The notes under the pieces: model-generated
The model's input: only the letters and a program-made list of their open reading frames with translations
Told to the model about the DNA's origin: nothing
The model's database searches: none
Source of the DNA: Caballeronia catudaia
Lineage (GTDB): Bacteria > Pseudomonadota > Gammaproteobacteria > Burkholderiales > Burkholderiaceae
Direction of reading: 5' to 3'
NCBI RefSeq assembly: GCF_001544755.2
Contig: NZ_FCOF02000038.1
Span: 1 to 62,263, forward strand
Length of the DNA stretch: 62,263 nt
Part shown: positions 1 to 8,340 of the stretch, piece after piece
Layout: each line of letters begins with the position of its first letter
How positions within the stretch are numbered: the first letter of the stretch is position 1
Position numbers and translations under genes: made by a program

Positions 1-157
1 ACTGCCAGTCGCTCGTTAGCGGTACCCACAACGCGTTATACGAACGCCCCCATTCTGGAAACGACATGTCACCTCCAACTTTAGCAGGAGTGCAAATCGT
101 AACGAGTGTGAGCGCCTACTTTGACGCTGAATCTCAATAATAAGAAAGGTGGCGGGG

Positions 158-981
158 TTACTCGCCAAGAACGTGTTTCGCCCATGCTTCCATCAATGGG
201 CGGCGCTGCTCAAGCAAATCGGTTCTGTGATATGCCGCTTCGACTTTGTTCGCTACGGTATGCGCGAGCGCTCGCTCTGCAAGATCGCGGGCGTAGCAAT
301 GTTCGCTAGCCCAATCGCGAAAGCTGCTGCGGAACCCGTGCGCCGTGGCGATGCGTCTGGACGTATCGCTCTTTGCTTCCACGCGGCGCAGGAAGGATGT
401 GAGAACCATATCGCTCGGAACCTTCCCGCGCGGCGCCGGAAAGACAAGCGTCTCATGTAGCGCCTGTTCCTTCAGCCGCTTGACGAGCGCCAGTGCGGGC
501 GCGGACAGCGCCACGCGGTGCGCTCCTTCGCTTTCATCCGTTCGGCGGGAACGGTCCAGATACCCGCTTTCAGGTCGAATTCGTCCCATGTCGCGCCACG
601 CACCTCGCCGCTACGCGCCGCCGTCAGAATGAGGAAAAGCAGGGCGGCGCGCGTTGCCTCGCCTTGCTTGAACTCCGCAACATGCTTTCTCACGAATGCG
701 GGAATGTCGCGCCAAGGCATAGCGGGCTGATGCTCTTTCTTGCCCGTCTGTTTCGGCAGGATATGGTCGATCACGCTGACGGGGTTCGCCGCGACATGAC
801 CATGCGCCCACGCCCATTGCATGACGGCGTGCATCCGTTGACGGACGCGGCTGGCGGTTTCCTGCTTTTCGAGCCAGATCGGTCCTGGCCAGTATTTACC
901 GCTTGATGCCAACGGTTCCTTTGTCGATGACACGCCATACGCCACCGACCGCGCGCGCAGAGGCGGCGGCTTTGGCCGCAA
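158..981 (-). pseudogene. Decayed P4-type tyrosine integrase (remnant A)
   Basis: Two overlapping minus-strand frames together give the central and C-terminal parts of a phage P4-family site-specific tyrosine recombinase. The upstream frame (to about 520) carries the core-binding region and the first catalytic Arg in LILTAARSGEVR. The downstream frame (from about 520 to 158) carries HGFRSSFRDWASE with the His/Arg pair, ALAH, and the nucleophile Tyr in EAAYHR. The join falls near 520/521, where the frame changes inside the conserved MKAKE/HRVALS segment. One missing base there would explain it, since a restored codon gives the family-typical E-R-H-R-V run. The N-terminal DUF4102-like domain is not in frame ahead of 981. 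All catalytic residues I can place survive, so the break seems fairly recent, but a working product from this copy is unlikely. Confidence 0.8.
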
Positions 982-1547
982 CCCGACTGGACACGCAGTA
1001 GCCGGGGCCGCGCTCGGTGGCGCGGTTTAAGCGGCGATGGCGGCGGCGATTCGATGCTCAGGAGCTTTGGAAATGCTGATGACAGCGACGGCGAATCGCT
1101 TCCACAGCGCCGAGCCAGTCAAAACCGCTGCCACCACCAGGGCCAAGGAATATTACTCGAAGCCGGTGACGTAGCAGTTGAGGCTGTAGCAGTGGACAAA
1201 GCGAACCGCTTAGTGCTTGCCAGTCGCGTGGCCTTTCGCTCACGATTGTTCCGGATTGCATCGACGAAAGCGAAGACTGGCGCTTTTTCGCGCCAAGCAT
1301 GGATACGTCGCATCTGGTCATCAAGGGTGGACAAATCGCTCCTGAGTCATTTGAGTGAATCTAGAGTTGTTTAAATAGCCGGCGTCAGCGAGTTTTGACG
1401 CTATCGTCAAATCAGCGCTGCGAGGTTCTGTCGTATTCTGTGAAGTCCAGCGCGTGGTTGCGTTGGAAAACAGGCTTGGCAGCCCGTTTACGCTATTCAC
1501 CCCGGCTCGCCTGTGCAATGCAGGCGCATTCCGGCAAACTCGGGCGC
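982..1547. other. Degenerate sequence between two integrase remnants
   Basis: About 570 bases with no gene I can support. Short frames occur on both strands (for example a minus-strand frame at 1119-1334 beginning MSTLDDQMRRIHAWREKA), but none shows a recognisable domain, a convincing ribosome binding site, or the GC3 bias of neighbouring genes. Local AT content is higher around 1320-1400. Its position between two broken integrases suggests leftover cargo or eroded element DNA. That is inference. Confidence 0.5.
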
Positions 1548-2171
1548 GCAGGCCGCTTCGGTCTTGTCCTTGAGTCAGTGTGCGAGCGCCGCCTCGATGA
1601 CTTCGCGCGGGAAGTTCGTCGTCTCGCCTGCCCAGTCACGAAAGCAATTTCTGAAGCCGTGACCGGTCAGGGCATCGAGGCCCATGCGCTTGAGTAGCGG
1701 CTTGTCGGTCTGCCGGGCGAGCAGAACAGATAATCGCCGCCCGCGTCGAGTGCATCCTTGACGAGCGCAAGTGCGGCGGGGGAAAGCGGCCCGCGATGTT
1801 CCCTCTGGTTCGAGAACTTCCATGACGACGCCCGTATCCACATCCGCGACGGGCAGCGAGCCGAACACCGGTCCGGCATAGGTCGCCAGCGTGTTCTTCC
1901 ATTGATCGCCATGTTTCTCGTTCTTCCAGCCGGGATGGGCTTCGATATACGCACCCGCGCATTCGTCGAACGTCATCGCCTTGGCCGTGGCGGTCATGTC
2001 GGCGGCGCGTTCTTTGTTCTTGGCGTCACGCGGGTCGATACCGTCGAGCAACAATCGCCGACATTCGAGCGCGCGCGTGCGGGCGTCGGCCGATCCGATC
2101 GCGTGCAGCGGTCCAAGTCCCATGTAACGGGCACGACCCTGCCGCATGTAACGGAACAGCCATGACCTCAC
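1548..2171 (-). pseudogene. Decayed P4-type tyrosine integrase (remnant B)
   Basis: The minus-strand frame begins inside the DUF4102-type N-terminal arm-binding domain (SWLFRYMRQGRARYMGLGPL, then ECRRLLLDGIDPRDAK) and runs into the core-binding domain (MTFDECAGAYIEAHPGWKNEKH). After MEVLEPE the sequence jumps straight to the late catalytic domain (GHGFRNCFRDWAGE), so most of the catalytic domain is deleted. A piece of it (LSPAALALVKDALDAGGDY) lies in another frame between about 1700 and 1800. The frame then hits TGA at 1575-1577 immediately after EAALAH. Continuing past it reads LKDKTEAAC, where the family has the nucleophile Tyr: here the codon is TGC (1548-1550). Internal deletion, frameshift, nonsense codon and loss of Tyr make it clearly dead. 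It differs enough from remnant A to be a second integrase rather than its missing half. Confidence 0.8.
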
Positions 2172-2418
2172 GCCCGCCGCCGTGATTTGAAGATGCGCGC
2201 AACTTTATCCGCCGCGTCCGCATCGAGTCAAAACGTCACGATTGAGATGACGCGCTTTAGGATAAGTCCGCTTCCGAGCGTCGTCGCTGCTCACTATTCT
2301 CCCGCTGCTTGCGTTGAAGCAATCGGTTGCGAAAAAAGCAACGATTGCGTTGTCTGCCTAAGCGTTCGCCAGGCATCCACATGCGGCGGCGCGGCGTTTC
2401 ACTCGGAATCCACTAGTC

Positions 2419-2970
2419 ATGTTCAGTTTCAAAAAGCTCGTCGCTCCGGCGCTCGTTTCATTGCTCTGTGCGGCTCATGCGCACTCCGAAGCAATCGATC
2501 CTGCTCTTCTCAAAGCGATGGGCGTGTACGGACCGCATAGCGAGTTCGCCGGTCCTTACGTCGGCGCGAAGTTCGGCCTCAACTTGTCGGATATCACCGG
2601 CCCCAATGCCCGCGGGTGGCATTCGACCTGGTTTCCGGGCATCGTCGGCGGCGTGAATTACGACGTCGATCGTTTCGTGGTCGGTCTCGAAGGCTTCGCC
2701 GACTTTCACGGCGGCTCGACCACGCGCGATGACGGCGGTCTCGACGTGAAGTTCGGTATGCCGGTCAACAGGAACATCATGCCGTACGCGCGCATCGGCT
2801 TCACGGGGACCTGGCCGGACACTCGCCTGCACTATGGCGCCGGCGTGGAGTACAAGTTCGCGAAGAACTGGAGCGTGGCGGGCGAATACACCGGCGACGC
2901 GTCGAGCTACCAGGGCGGCCATCGCCACAACAACAGCATGACGATGGGCCTGCACTACTACTTCTTCTGA
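2419..2970 (+). CDS. Small outer-membrane beta-barrel (porin-like) protein
   Basis: 183 residues with a clear signal peptide of about 24 residues (MFSFKKLVAPALVSLLCAAHAHS). The mature part alternates hydrophobic and polar residues as amphipathic strands do (FAGPYVGAKFGLNLSD, WFPGIVGGVNYDVDRFVVGLEGFADF, IMPYARIGFTGTW, LHYGAGVEYKFAKNWSVAGEYTG). It ends in GLHYYFF, and a terminal Phe after aromatic residues is the classic Bam-recognised beta-signal. The length and pattern fit the eight-strand OmpA/OmpW/opacity-type porin family. Its ligand or role is not readable from sequence. It is transcribed alone, converging on the M48 lipoprotein gene with only 54 bases between them. Confidence 0.7.
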   Translation: MFSFKKLVAPALVSLLCAAHAHSEAIDPALLKAMGVYGPHSEFAGPYVGAKFGLNLSDITGPNARGWHSTWFPGIVGGVNYDVDRFVVGLEGFADFHGGSTTRDDGGLDVKFGMPVNRNIMPYARIGFTGTWPDTRLHYGAGVEYKFAKNWSVAGEYTGDASSYQGGHRHNNSMTMGLHYYFF

Positions 2971-2980
2971 TCCTTCTTCA

Positions 2981-3011
2981 GCGATGCGCGCGTGTCTCAC
3001 GCGCGCATCGC
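2981..3011. terminator. Perfect 14-bp hairpin between convergent genes
   Basis: GCGATGCGCGCGTG (2981-2994) pairs exactly with CACGCGCGCATCGC (2998-3011) across a three-base loop, midway between two converging genes. There is no U-run on either strand, so if it ends transcripts it does so as a bidirectional roadblock or Rho-assisted site rather than a textbook intrinsic terminator. Confidence 0.5.
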
Positions 3012-3024
3012 GTTCATGTCCGCG

Positions 3025-3783
3025 TCACTTCCCCGACGCGATCCGATCCTGAATGTGCTTCGCCCGCGCCGGCGACGACGGATGCGAATCGAGCATGCTC
3101 GACTTGCCGCCATCGATCGTTGCGAGTTTCTGGAACGCGGTGACGAGCCCCGCCGGGTTATATCCCTTCTTCTTCTGCGAGTCGAACGAGTAATCGTCGG
3201 CGGCGGTTTCCTGCGACTGCGAGAACTGCGCGTTGACGAATTTCTCCGTCAGATCGCCGAGCTGCGATCCGGAAATGCTCGCGATCATGCCCGAGCCCGA
3301 CGCCGCCACCGAGCGCGCCGCCGATGTCGCGTACGCGACCTGCATCGCCTTCTTGGTGTGGCCGAGCGCGACGTGTCCCATCTCGTGCCCGACGACGCCG
3401 CGCACCTCGTCGTCGTTCATCAGGTCCATGAGGCCGCTATAGACGCGCACGCAGCCATTGGCCATTGCCCACGCGTTGACGTCCTTCGTGATGTAGACCT
3501 TGTAGTTGACCGGCACGCCGTTGATGTTGTCGCCGAGCTGCTTCGAGATCTTGTTCAGGCGCTGCGTGTACGGACTCGACGCCGGCGCGATCTGGTTTTC
3601 GCTGTCCATCTGCGCGCACGATTTGTCGGAGAGCGTGCGCACGTCGTTGTCGCTCAGCATGAGCGCCTGCGTGGCGAGTTGGCCGGACTGCATGAGCGAG
3701 TCCGGATTCAGGCTGCTGACGCTGCTGCACGAGGCGAGTGCGGTGACTGCCGATGCCGCGATCGCCAAGCGGATGATTCTCAT
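3025..3783 (-). CDS. M48 family metalloprotease, lipoprotein
   Basis: 252 residues. The N-terminus is a lipoprotein signal with lipobox LASC, giving the lipidated Cys at residue 19. The zinc protease motif HEMGH lies at residues 133-137, inside GVVGHEMGHVALGHTKKA, and the third ligand is probably Glu192 in SQSQETAADDYSFD. This arrangement is that of the M48C periplasmic proteases related to LoiP/YggG and BepA/YfgC, which act in outer-membrane protein quality control. BepA-like proteins also carry TPR repeats, and none are present here, so it is closer to the short LoiP-like type. Its Leu/Ile-rich insert with many Ala and Ser after the motif is family-typical. It is monocistronic on the minus strand. 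Confidence 0.85.
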   Translation of the reverse strand: MRIIRLAIAASAVTALASCSSVSSLNPDSLMQSGQLATQALMLSDNDVRTLSDKSCAQMDSENQIAPASSPYTQRLNKISKQLGDNINGVPVNYKVYITKDVNAWAMANGCVRVYSGLMDLMNDDEVRGVVGHEMGHVALGHTKKAMQVAYATSAARSVAASGSGMIASISGSQLGDLTEKFVNAQFSQSQETAADDYSFDSQKKKGYNPAGLVTAFQKLATIDGGKSSMLDSHPSSPARAKHIQDRIASGK

Positions 3784-3947
3784 GGTTGCCTCTTCAGTGC
3801 GTTGGGGGTTCAGGCCCGCGTCGGAATGCGGGCCGGGCGAAATGCTCGATGCAGATCGACCCGTTGGCTACCCGAAAATTCCGATTCTCTTACAGAAGCT
3901 GACGACGAAAAGACGAATATGCGAATCAGTGGCGCGCGCGAAACGAA

Positions 3948-4883
3948 TCAGTCTCGCGCGCGGCGGATGGCGGCGCGCACGCGGGCGGCGATCGAGGCGG
4001 CCGGCGCTGCGTCCACCGCGATGCCTGCGGCGTCCGGCAGGCTTTCGGCGGCGAGTTGCGTGAGCGTCTGGCCCGGCGGCATCTCGACGAAGACGGTTGC
4101 GCCGAGTTCGGAGAGCGCGACGGTCGAATCGTGCCAGCGCACCGGATGGCGCAGATTGGTGGCGAGGTCTTCACGAATGGCGTCGGCCCGGCGCAGCACG
4201 CGCGCGCCGCGATTGCCGACATACGCGATACGCGGCGTGTCGATGCGAACCTCGTTCGCCGCCTCGATCAGCCGTCTGGCGGCATCTTCCAGCAGCACGC
4301 AATGCGACGGCACGCTGACGCAAAGCCGCTCGGCCTTGCGCGCGCCGCGCGAGAGAACGATGTCGCGAACCTTCGCGAGCGCGGCATCGCTGCCCGAGAC
4401 GACGATCTGCCGCGGTGCGTTCAGATTGCCGATGTAGGCATCGGCGCCGCTGTCGTCGATCGCGCGGGCGATTTCGCTTTCGTTCAGCCCGAGCACGGCG
4501 AGCATGCCGTAGCCACGCGGATAGGCGTCCTGCATCAGTTGCGCGCGCAGATGCACGAGCTTCAGCGCATCGGCGAAGCGGATCGCGCCGCAGACGACCG
4601 CCGCGCCGTACGCACCGACCGACAGCCCCGCGACGGCTTGCGTTTCGATCCCTTCCTCCGCGAGCGCGCGCGCCGCCGCCACGCCCGCGACGACGAGCGT
4701 CACCTGCACCGCGACGGTGGATGCGAGGGCGTCGGCGGTGTCGAGCTTGAGCACGTCCTTGCCGAGCACGTCCGACGCTTCGGCGAGCGTGCGCGCGATC
4801 GCCGGATGGGGTTTGTCAGCGCGCAGCCGATGCAGGAAGCCGGGTGTTTGCGCGCCTTGGCCGGGAAAGAGAAACGCGATCAT
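3948..4883 (-). CDS. mdcH: Malonate decarboxylase malonyl-CoA:ACP transacylase MdcH
   Basis: 311 residues from the start at MIAFLFPGQGAQ, the usual opening of malonyl-CoA acyltransferases. The catalytic Ser88 sits in GLSVG and the partner His194 in VPSHCVLLEDA. In biotin-independent malonate decarboxylase, MdcH loads malonyl onto the phosphoribosyl-dephospho-CoA arm of the acyl carrier subunit to start the cycle, a fabD-like reaction. The start overlaps the end of mdcG by ATGA, and this is the last gene of the operon. A longer in-frame extension to 5318 is a high-GC artefact, since mdcG covers it in another frame. The FabD-like fold could suggest fatty acid synthesis, but the position at the end of mdc genes settles the role. 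Confidence 0.9.
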   Translation of the reverse strand: MIAFLFPGQGAQTPGFLHRLRADKPHPAIARTLAEASDVLGKDVLKLDTADALASTVAVQVTLVVAGVAAARALAEEGIETQAVAGLSVGAYGAAVVCGAIRFADALKLVHLRAQLMQDAYPRGYGMLAVLGLNESEIARAIDDSGADAYIGNLNAPRQIVVSGSDAALAKVRDIVLSRGARKAERLCVSVPSHCVLLEDAARRLIEAANEVRIDTPRIAYVGNRGARVLRRADAIREDLATNLRHPVRWHDSTVALSELGATVFVEMPPGQTLTQLAAESLPDAAGIAVDAAPAASIAARVRAAIRRARD

Positions 4884-5512
4884 GACGCGGCCCACGGATT
4901 CGTCACGAGGCGCGGGCCGTCGGCGTGCCGCAGCATCACGCGCAGGCTGGCGCGCGCGAACTCCGCGAGCGAGAAGGCGGCGTCGGGTGTTTCGATCTGC
5001 ACGTCGATGCGCGTGCCCGCCTTCTGCGCCGCGTCCGACAGCGCATCGAAGAGCGTGGCGGCATCGGCGCGCGGCAGCGGCGTGGGCGCGCGCACGACGA
5101 TATCGACATCGCTCGATGGAGTGACCGTCGGCATCGCGCTCGCGAGTTCGAAGCCCGCGCTGCCTGCCGGGCCCCAGGCCAGGCAGCGCGAATCGAGGAT
5201 CGGAGCGATCGCGCGCAACAACGCGAACGCGGGCAATCCGGCGCGCGCCGGATCGGGGTAGCGCATGCGCAAATCTTCGGGCGTGACGATCGCATCGATC
5301 CAGCGTGGCGCGATCCACGCGCCGAAGCGCTCGCTGCGCACGGTGCCGCGCACGCCGACCGCGATCTCATCGCCAATCGGAGGCGCACGCCGCACGACGA
5401 CGAACGGCGCGCGCTCGAGCGCCGCCGCGACCCAGCCGGGGGCATCGGCGAATGGCGGCGCGCCGGGCGAAAGCCGCACGAGATCGTGCGGACGCACGCT
5501 CACGCGTTCCAT
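4880..5512 (-). CDS. mdcG: Malonate decarboxylase holo-ACP synthase (phosphoribosyl-dephospho-CoA transferase) MdcG
   Basis: 210 residues. MdcG transfers the 2'-(5''-triphosphoribosyl)-3'-dephospho-CoA prosthetic group made by MdcB onto the acyl carrier subunit MdcC. The nucleotidyltransferase-like pair Asp135/Asp137 is visible in SSDVDIVV, matching the essential DxD pair reported for the family. Length matches the family at about 200-210 residues. The start at 5512 lies 13 bases inside the end of mdcE, and the end overlaps the start of mdcH by 4 bases, so translation is coupled on both sides. Longer open frames upstream belong to the shadow of mdcE. Confidence 0.88.
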   Translation of the reverse strand: MERVSVRPHDLVRLSPGAPPFADAPGWVAAALERAPFVVVRRAPPIGDEIAVGVRGTVRSERFGAWIAPRWIDAIVTPEDLRMRYPDPARAGLPAFALLRAIAPILDSRCLAWGPAGSAGFELASAMPTVTPSSDVDIVVRAPTPLPRADAATLFDALSDAAQKAGTRIDVQIETPDAAFSLAEFARASLRVMLRHADGPRLVTNPWAAS

Positions 5513-6315
5513 TGCTCGCGCATCCGTTCGCGCACGGCAATCGACGCGGCGCGCGCGCGCTTCGCATCGGCGGACGCGAGACGATTCGACAGATCGCGCG
5601 GCCCGCGTCGCGCATCCTTCACCGCGGCCGCAAGCGACGCCTGCACGCGCTCGATGCCGACGGAAGAGGGCGCATCCGCATCGACGCCTTCGATGAGTTC
5701 GTGCAGCAGCCCGAGCTTCGCGTACGCGCTCATCTTGTACGACATCGGCAGCACGGTGTCGCCGAGCGCATCGAGACTTTCGACGCTGCGTCGCGTGACG
5801 CGCGCCGCCGCGTCCTTGCCCATCGCGTGCACGGCGGTGCCGGGCGCATCGAGCGCGATGATGCGGTTCGCCTGGTAGCCGTGCGCGAGATACGCGCCCG
5901 ACATCGCCGGCCCGACGATCAGCGCGATCACCGGATGACCGGCGAGCCGCGCGCTCGCGTAGGCATCGACGGCGGCCGCGCACGCGAGATGAATGCCGAG
6001 CAGTTCCTCGCGACGCCCGTAAGCCTGACTTTTCACGTCGACGACGGCGACGATCGGACGCTTCACGCCGGCATCGCGATCGGCGTCGACGACTTCGCGC
6101 ACGGCGCGCGCAAGCAGCCAGCCCTGTTCGAGCCCGACGACGTTATCGGTCGCGCGCGGAAAGCGGTTCTGCGGATCGGGCACGACGGCGAAGAAGCGGG
6201 CGCGTTCGCCATCGAGCCGGCCGTCGCGCGCGCGGATCGGGCCGCTTTCGGTTTGCGTCGCGGACGCGGTCAGCACATCGAGCCAGCGCTCGCCGCGGGA
6301 AAGTGTGTCGGTCAT
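5500..6315 (-). CDS. mdcE: Malonate decarboxylase gamma subunit MdcE
   Basis: 271 residues starting MTDTLSRGERWLDVL. It has the crotonase-fold carboxyltransferase signature of the gamma subunit, with the conserved stretches VVDVKSQAYGRREE, VGPAMSGAYLAHGYQ and LDAPGTAVHAMGK. Together with MdcD it decarboxylates the malonyl group attached to the carrier subunit, leaving acetyl-S-carrier and releasing CO2, with no biotin involved. The start codon overlaps the mdcD stop (ATGA), and the end overlaps mdcG. The C-terminal third is Ala/Arg-rich, as expected for the alpha-helical tail of the family. Confidence 0.9.
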   Translation of the reverse strand: MTDTLSRGERWLDVLTASATQTESGPIRARDGRLDGERARFFAVVPDPQNRFPRATDNVVGLEQGWLLARAVREVVDADRDAGVKRPIVAVVDVKSQAYGRREELLGIHLACAAAVDAYASARLAGHPVIALIVGPAMSGAYLAHGYQANRIIALDAPGTAVHAMGKDAAARVTRRSVESLDALGDTVLPMSYKMSAYAKLGLLHELIEGVDADAPSSVGIERVQASLAAAVKDARRGPRDLSNRLASADAKRARAASIAVRERMREQWNA

Positions 6316-7154
6316 GATGTGCCCCACAAGTTGCGCAGTGTGTCGGGATCGATGGCGTCCTGGTTCACTTGCGCGAGCCGCGCGATGAAGCCATCGACGT
6401 CCGCGCTGCGATGCCGCCGCGGCACGCCGCGCCCGAACGCGGCGAGCACGGCGTCGCGCACCCGGGCGGTGTCGTCTTCGACCAGCGTATCCGCGAGCCC
6501 GACCGCGACACGCTCCTCGCCGCCGATCATCGACCAGATGAGGCGGCGGTCGCCCGAATCGAGTTCGTCGATGCCCGCTTCCTGCTCGATCACTTCCGGC
6601 CCGTTCATGCCGAGCCGCGCCTGGCGCGTCATCACGAGATCGGTGCAGAGCGCAGCCGCGAGCGACATCCCGCCGAAGCAGCCGACCATGCCGCCGATCA
6701 CGCCGACCACCGGCACGTGACGCCGCAATGCGACGATCGCCGCCTGAATCTCCGCGATCGCGGCCAGCCCGAGATTGGCTTCCTGCAGGCGCACGCCGCC
6801 GGTCTCGAACAGCACGACGGGACGAATCGCGCGTCCGGCTTCGAATTCGCCGAGCGCCAGTTCCAGCGCCGCCGCGATCTTCGCGCCCGAGACTTCGCCG
6901 ATGCTCCCGCCCTGGAACGCGGGCTCGATCGCGGCGATCACGGCGGGCTCGCCGCCAAGCGTGCCGCGCGCGATGACCACGCCGTCGTCGGCCTGGCAGA
7001 CGATGTTCTGCATCGCGAGCCACGGTGATTCGATCCGGTCGAACGGGCCGAGCAACTCGCGAAACGTGCCTTGGTCGAGCAGGGCTTGCGCGCGTTCGCG
7101 CGCAGTCAGTTCGATGAAGCTGTGCCGCGCGAGGAAGGTGTCGTGCGCGTTCAT
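6312..7154 (-). CDS. mdcD: Malonate decarboxylase beta subunit MdcD
   Basis: 280 residues from MNAHDTFLARHSFIEL. The carboxyltransferase beta-subunit features are visible: LLGPFDRIESPWLAMQ near the N-terminus, then VLFETGGVRLQEANLGL and GVIGGMVGCFGGMSLAA, which build the oxyanion-hole region in this acetyl-CoA-carboxylase-like fold. It pairs with MdcE as the decarboxylase component acting on malonyl-S-carrier. It overlaps mdcC at its start and mdcE at its end by 4 bases each. The upstream in-frame extension past 7154 runs over mdcC and is not used. Confidence 0.92.
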   Translation of the reverse strand: MNAHDTFLARHSFIELTARERAQALLDQGTFRELLGPFDRIESPWLAMQNIVCQADDGVVIARGTLGGEPAVIAAIEPAFQGGSIGEVSGAKIAAALELALGEFEAGRAIRPVVLFETGGVRLQEANLGLAAIAEIQAAIVALRRHVPVVGVIGGMVGCFGGMSLAAALCTDLVMTRQARLGMNGPEVIEQEAGIDELDSGDRRLIWSMIGGEERVAVGLADTLVEDDTARVRDAVLAAFGRGVPRRHRSADVDGFIARLAQVNQDAIDPDTLRNLWGTS

Positions 7155-7453
7155 GGCGTGTCTCCTTCGCTCGCTTCGACGGCTTCGTTCAGACGCAGCA
7201 TCACGACGCCGGGCGTCGCGCCAAAGTCGTTGAGCTCGATCTTCGCCGCGCCGTCGTAGCGTTGGAAGAAGCGGTCGAGCACGCTTTTCCATACGTGGCC
7301 GTAACCATCGACGCTCGTACGGATCACCACTTCCGCATTCGCGCTCGACGAGGGCGAGAGCAGCACTTCGAGATCGCCCGAACCGACGACGCCCACGTGC
7401 GCGTTGCGCGTCACGGGCCGCCTGGCGGGATATTCGTATCGCATGTTTTCCAT
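7151..7453 (-). CDS. mdcC: Malonate decarboxylase acyl carrier subunit MdcC
   Basis: 100 residues from MENMRYEYPARRPV. This small subunit carries the unusual CoA-derived prosthetic group on a serine. Here Ser25 lies in GVVGSGDLEVLL, the same position as the modified Ser25 described for Klebsiella MdcC, which supports the chosen start. The rest (SSANAEVVIRTSVDGYGHVW, FFQRYDGAAKIELNDFGATP) matches the family delta subunit. The ATGA overlap with mdcD favours tight stoichiometric expression. The gene follows mdcB with a 23-base gap. Confidence 0.9.
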   Translation of the reverse strand: MENMRYEYPARRPVTRNAHVGVVGSGDLEVLLSPSSSANAEVVIRTSVDGYGHVWKSVLDRFFQRYDGAAKIELNDFGATPGVVMLRLNEAVEASEGDTP

Positions 7454-7476
7454 CGTTCGTTCCTCTTCGATGCGCT

Positions 7477-8334
7477 TTATGGCAAGCGCCTGAGACTGTC
7501 GAGAAAGAGTGTCGCCGCGAGCAGATCGGCCGCGCCGCCGGGCGATGCGTTCAGCTTCATCAGGGTTTCGTGGAGCGCTTTCAATGCGCGTCGGCCCGCG
7601 CCGCTCGCGACGCCGCCGCATTCGATCACCGTGCGCGCGCCGCGTTGCGCCGCTTCGAGCGCCTGCAAACCGCCGCGATGGAGCAGACACGTATCGTCGA
7701 GCGACGCGATGATCGAGACGAGCGCATCGAGCCGCGCGTCGGATTCGTTCGAGCCGCGTGCGCGCGCGTCGTCGAGGGCGGGCAGGCCGATGCGCAACGC
7801 ATGCGGGAAGCCATCGCGTGCTTCGCCCCGCGCGCCTCTGACGTGGAATCGCTGCGCGGCGCGCGCGCCGTGCGATGCCGTCACGGAAGCGGGGGCATAT
7901 CGATCGTCGAAGCGCGCGATGTCCGCCGCCGAAAGGCAAATGGATTCGCTGTCGTCGGTCGCGTTCATGGAAGCGCCCGCGCACAGCAAGCCGATGATCC
8001 AGAGCGCGCCGCGATGCGCGTTGCTGCCGCCGGTCGCGCGCATCATCGCAGCTTCGCCTTCGCGGCCGATGCGCGCCAGTTGCTCGCGCAAGACCTGCGA
8101 CGGCTGCGCATTCGAAGCGGCGCGCGCCATCGCGAGAAAGCTCGGTTGCAGCGCGTTCGCGGAACGCAGCATCGTGTCCAGGTCGAGATCGCGATGCGCG
8201 CCGCTGCCGTTCTCATCGACGAGCGCGGGCTTCGGCGTGAGACGCGCCTCGGCGATGAGCGCATCGACAGCTTTCGTCGCGATGATCGACGGAGACGCAA
8301 CAACATATGAAACTTCACGAAGAGCGAGCTTCAT
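7477..8334 (-). CDS. mdcB: Triphosphoribosyl-dephospho-CoA synthase MdcB
   Basis: 285 residues, CitG/MdcB family. It makes the prosthetic-group precursor from ATP and dephospho-CoA for the malonate decarboxylase carrier. Family features visible are PKPALVDENGSGAHRDLDLDTML near residues 34-55, GGSNAHRGALWIIGLL in the middle, and the Asn/Gly-rich SPGGAADLLAATLFLDSL C-terminus. The PKPGLVD-type motif is present as PKPALVD. It lies 6 bases after mdcA and 23 bases before mdcC in the same operon. CitG of citrate lyase is a close homologue, but no citrate lyase genes are present here. Confidence 0.9.
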   Translation of the reverse strand: MKLALREVSYVVASPSIIATKAVDALIAEARLTPKPALVDENGSGAHRDLDLDTMLRSANALQPSFLAMARAASNAQPSQVLREQLARIGREGEAAMMRATGGSNAHRGALWIIGLLCAGASMNATDDSESICLSAADIARFDDRYAPASVTASHGARAAQRFHVRGARGEARDGFPHALRIGLPALDDARARGSNESDARLDALVSIIASLDDTCLLHRGGLQALEAAQRGARTVIECGGVASGAGRRALKALHETLMKLNASPGGAADLLAATLFLDSLRRLP

Positions 8335-8340
8335 CGCGTT

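Noticed and set aside
1119..1334. Small minus-strand ORF between the integrase remnants
   Set aside because: The first 40 residues look protein-like, but the rest is low-complexity frame noise; no domain or start signal supports it.
2992..4437. Long plus-strand open frame (481 codons) opposite the M48 and mdcH genes
   Set aside because: Arg/Ala-rich translation without domains; it is the antisense shadow of two well-recognised genes, a usual effect of high GC3.
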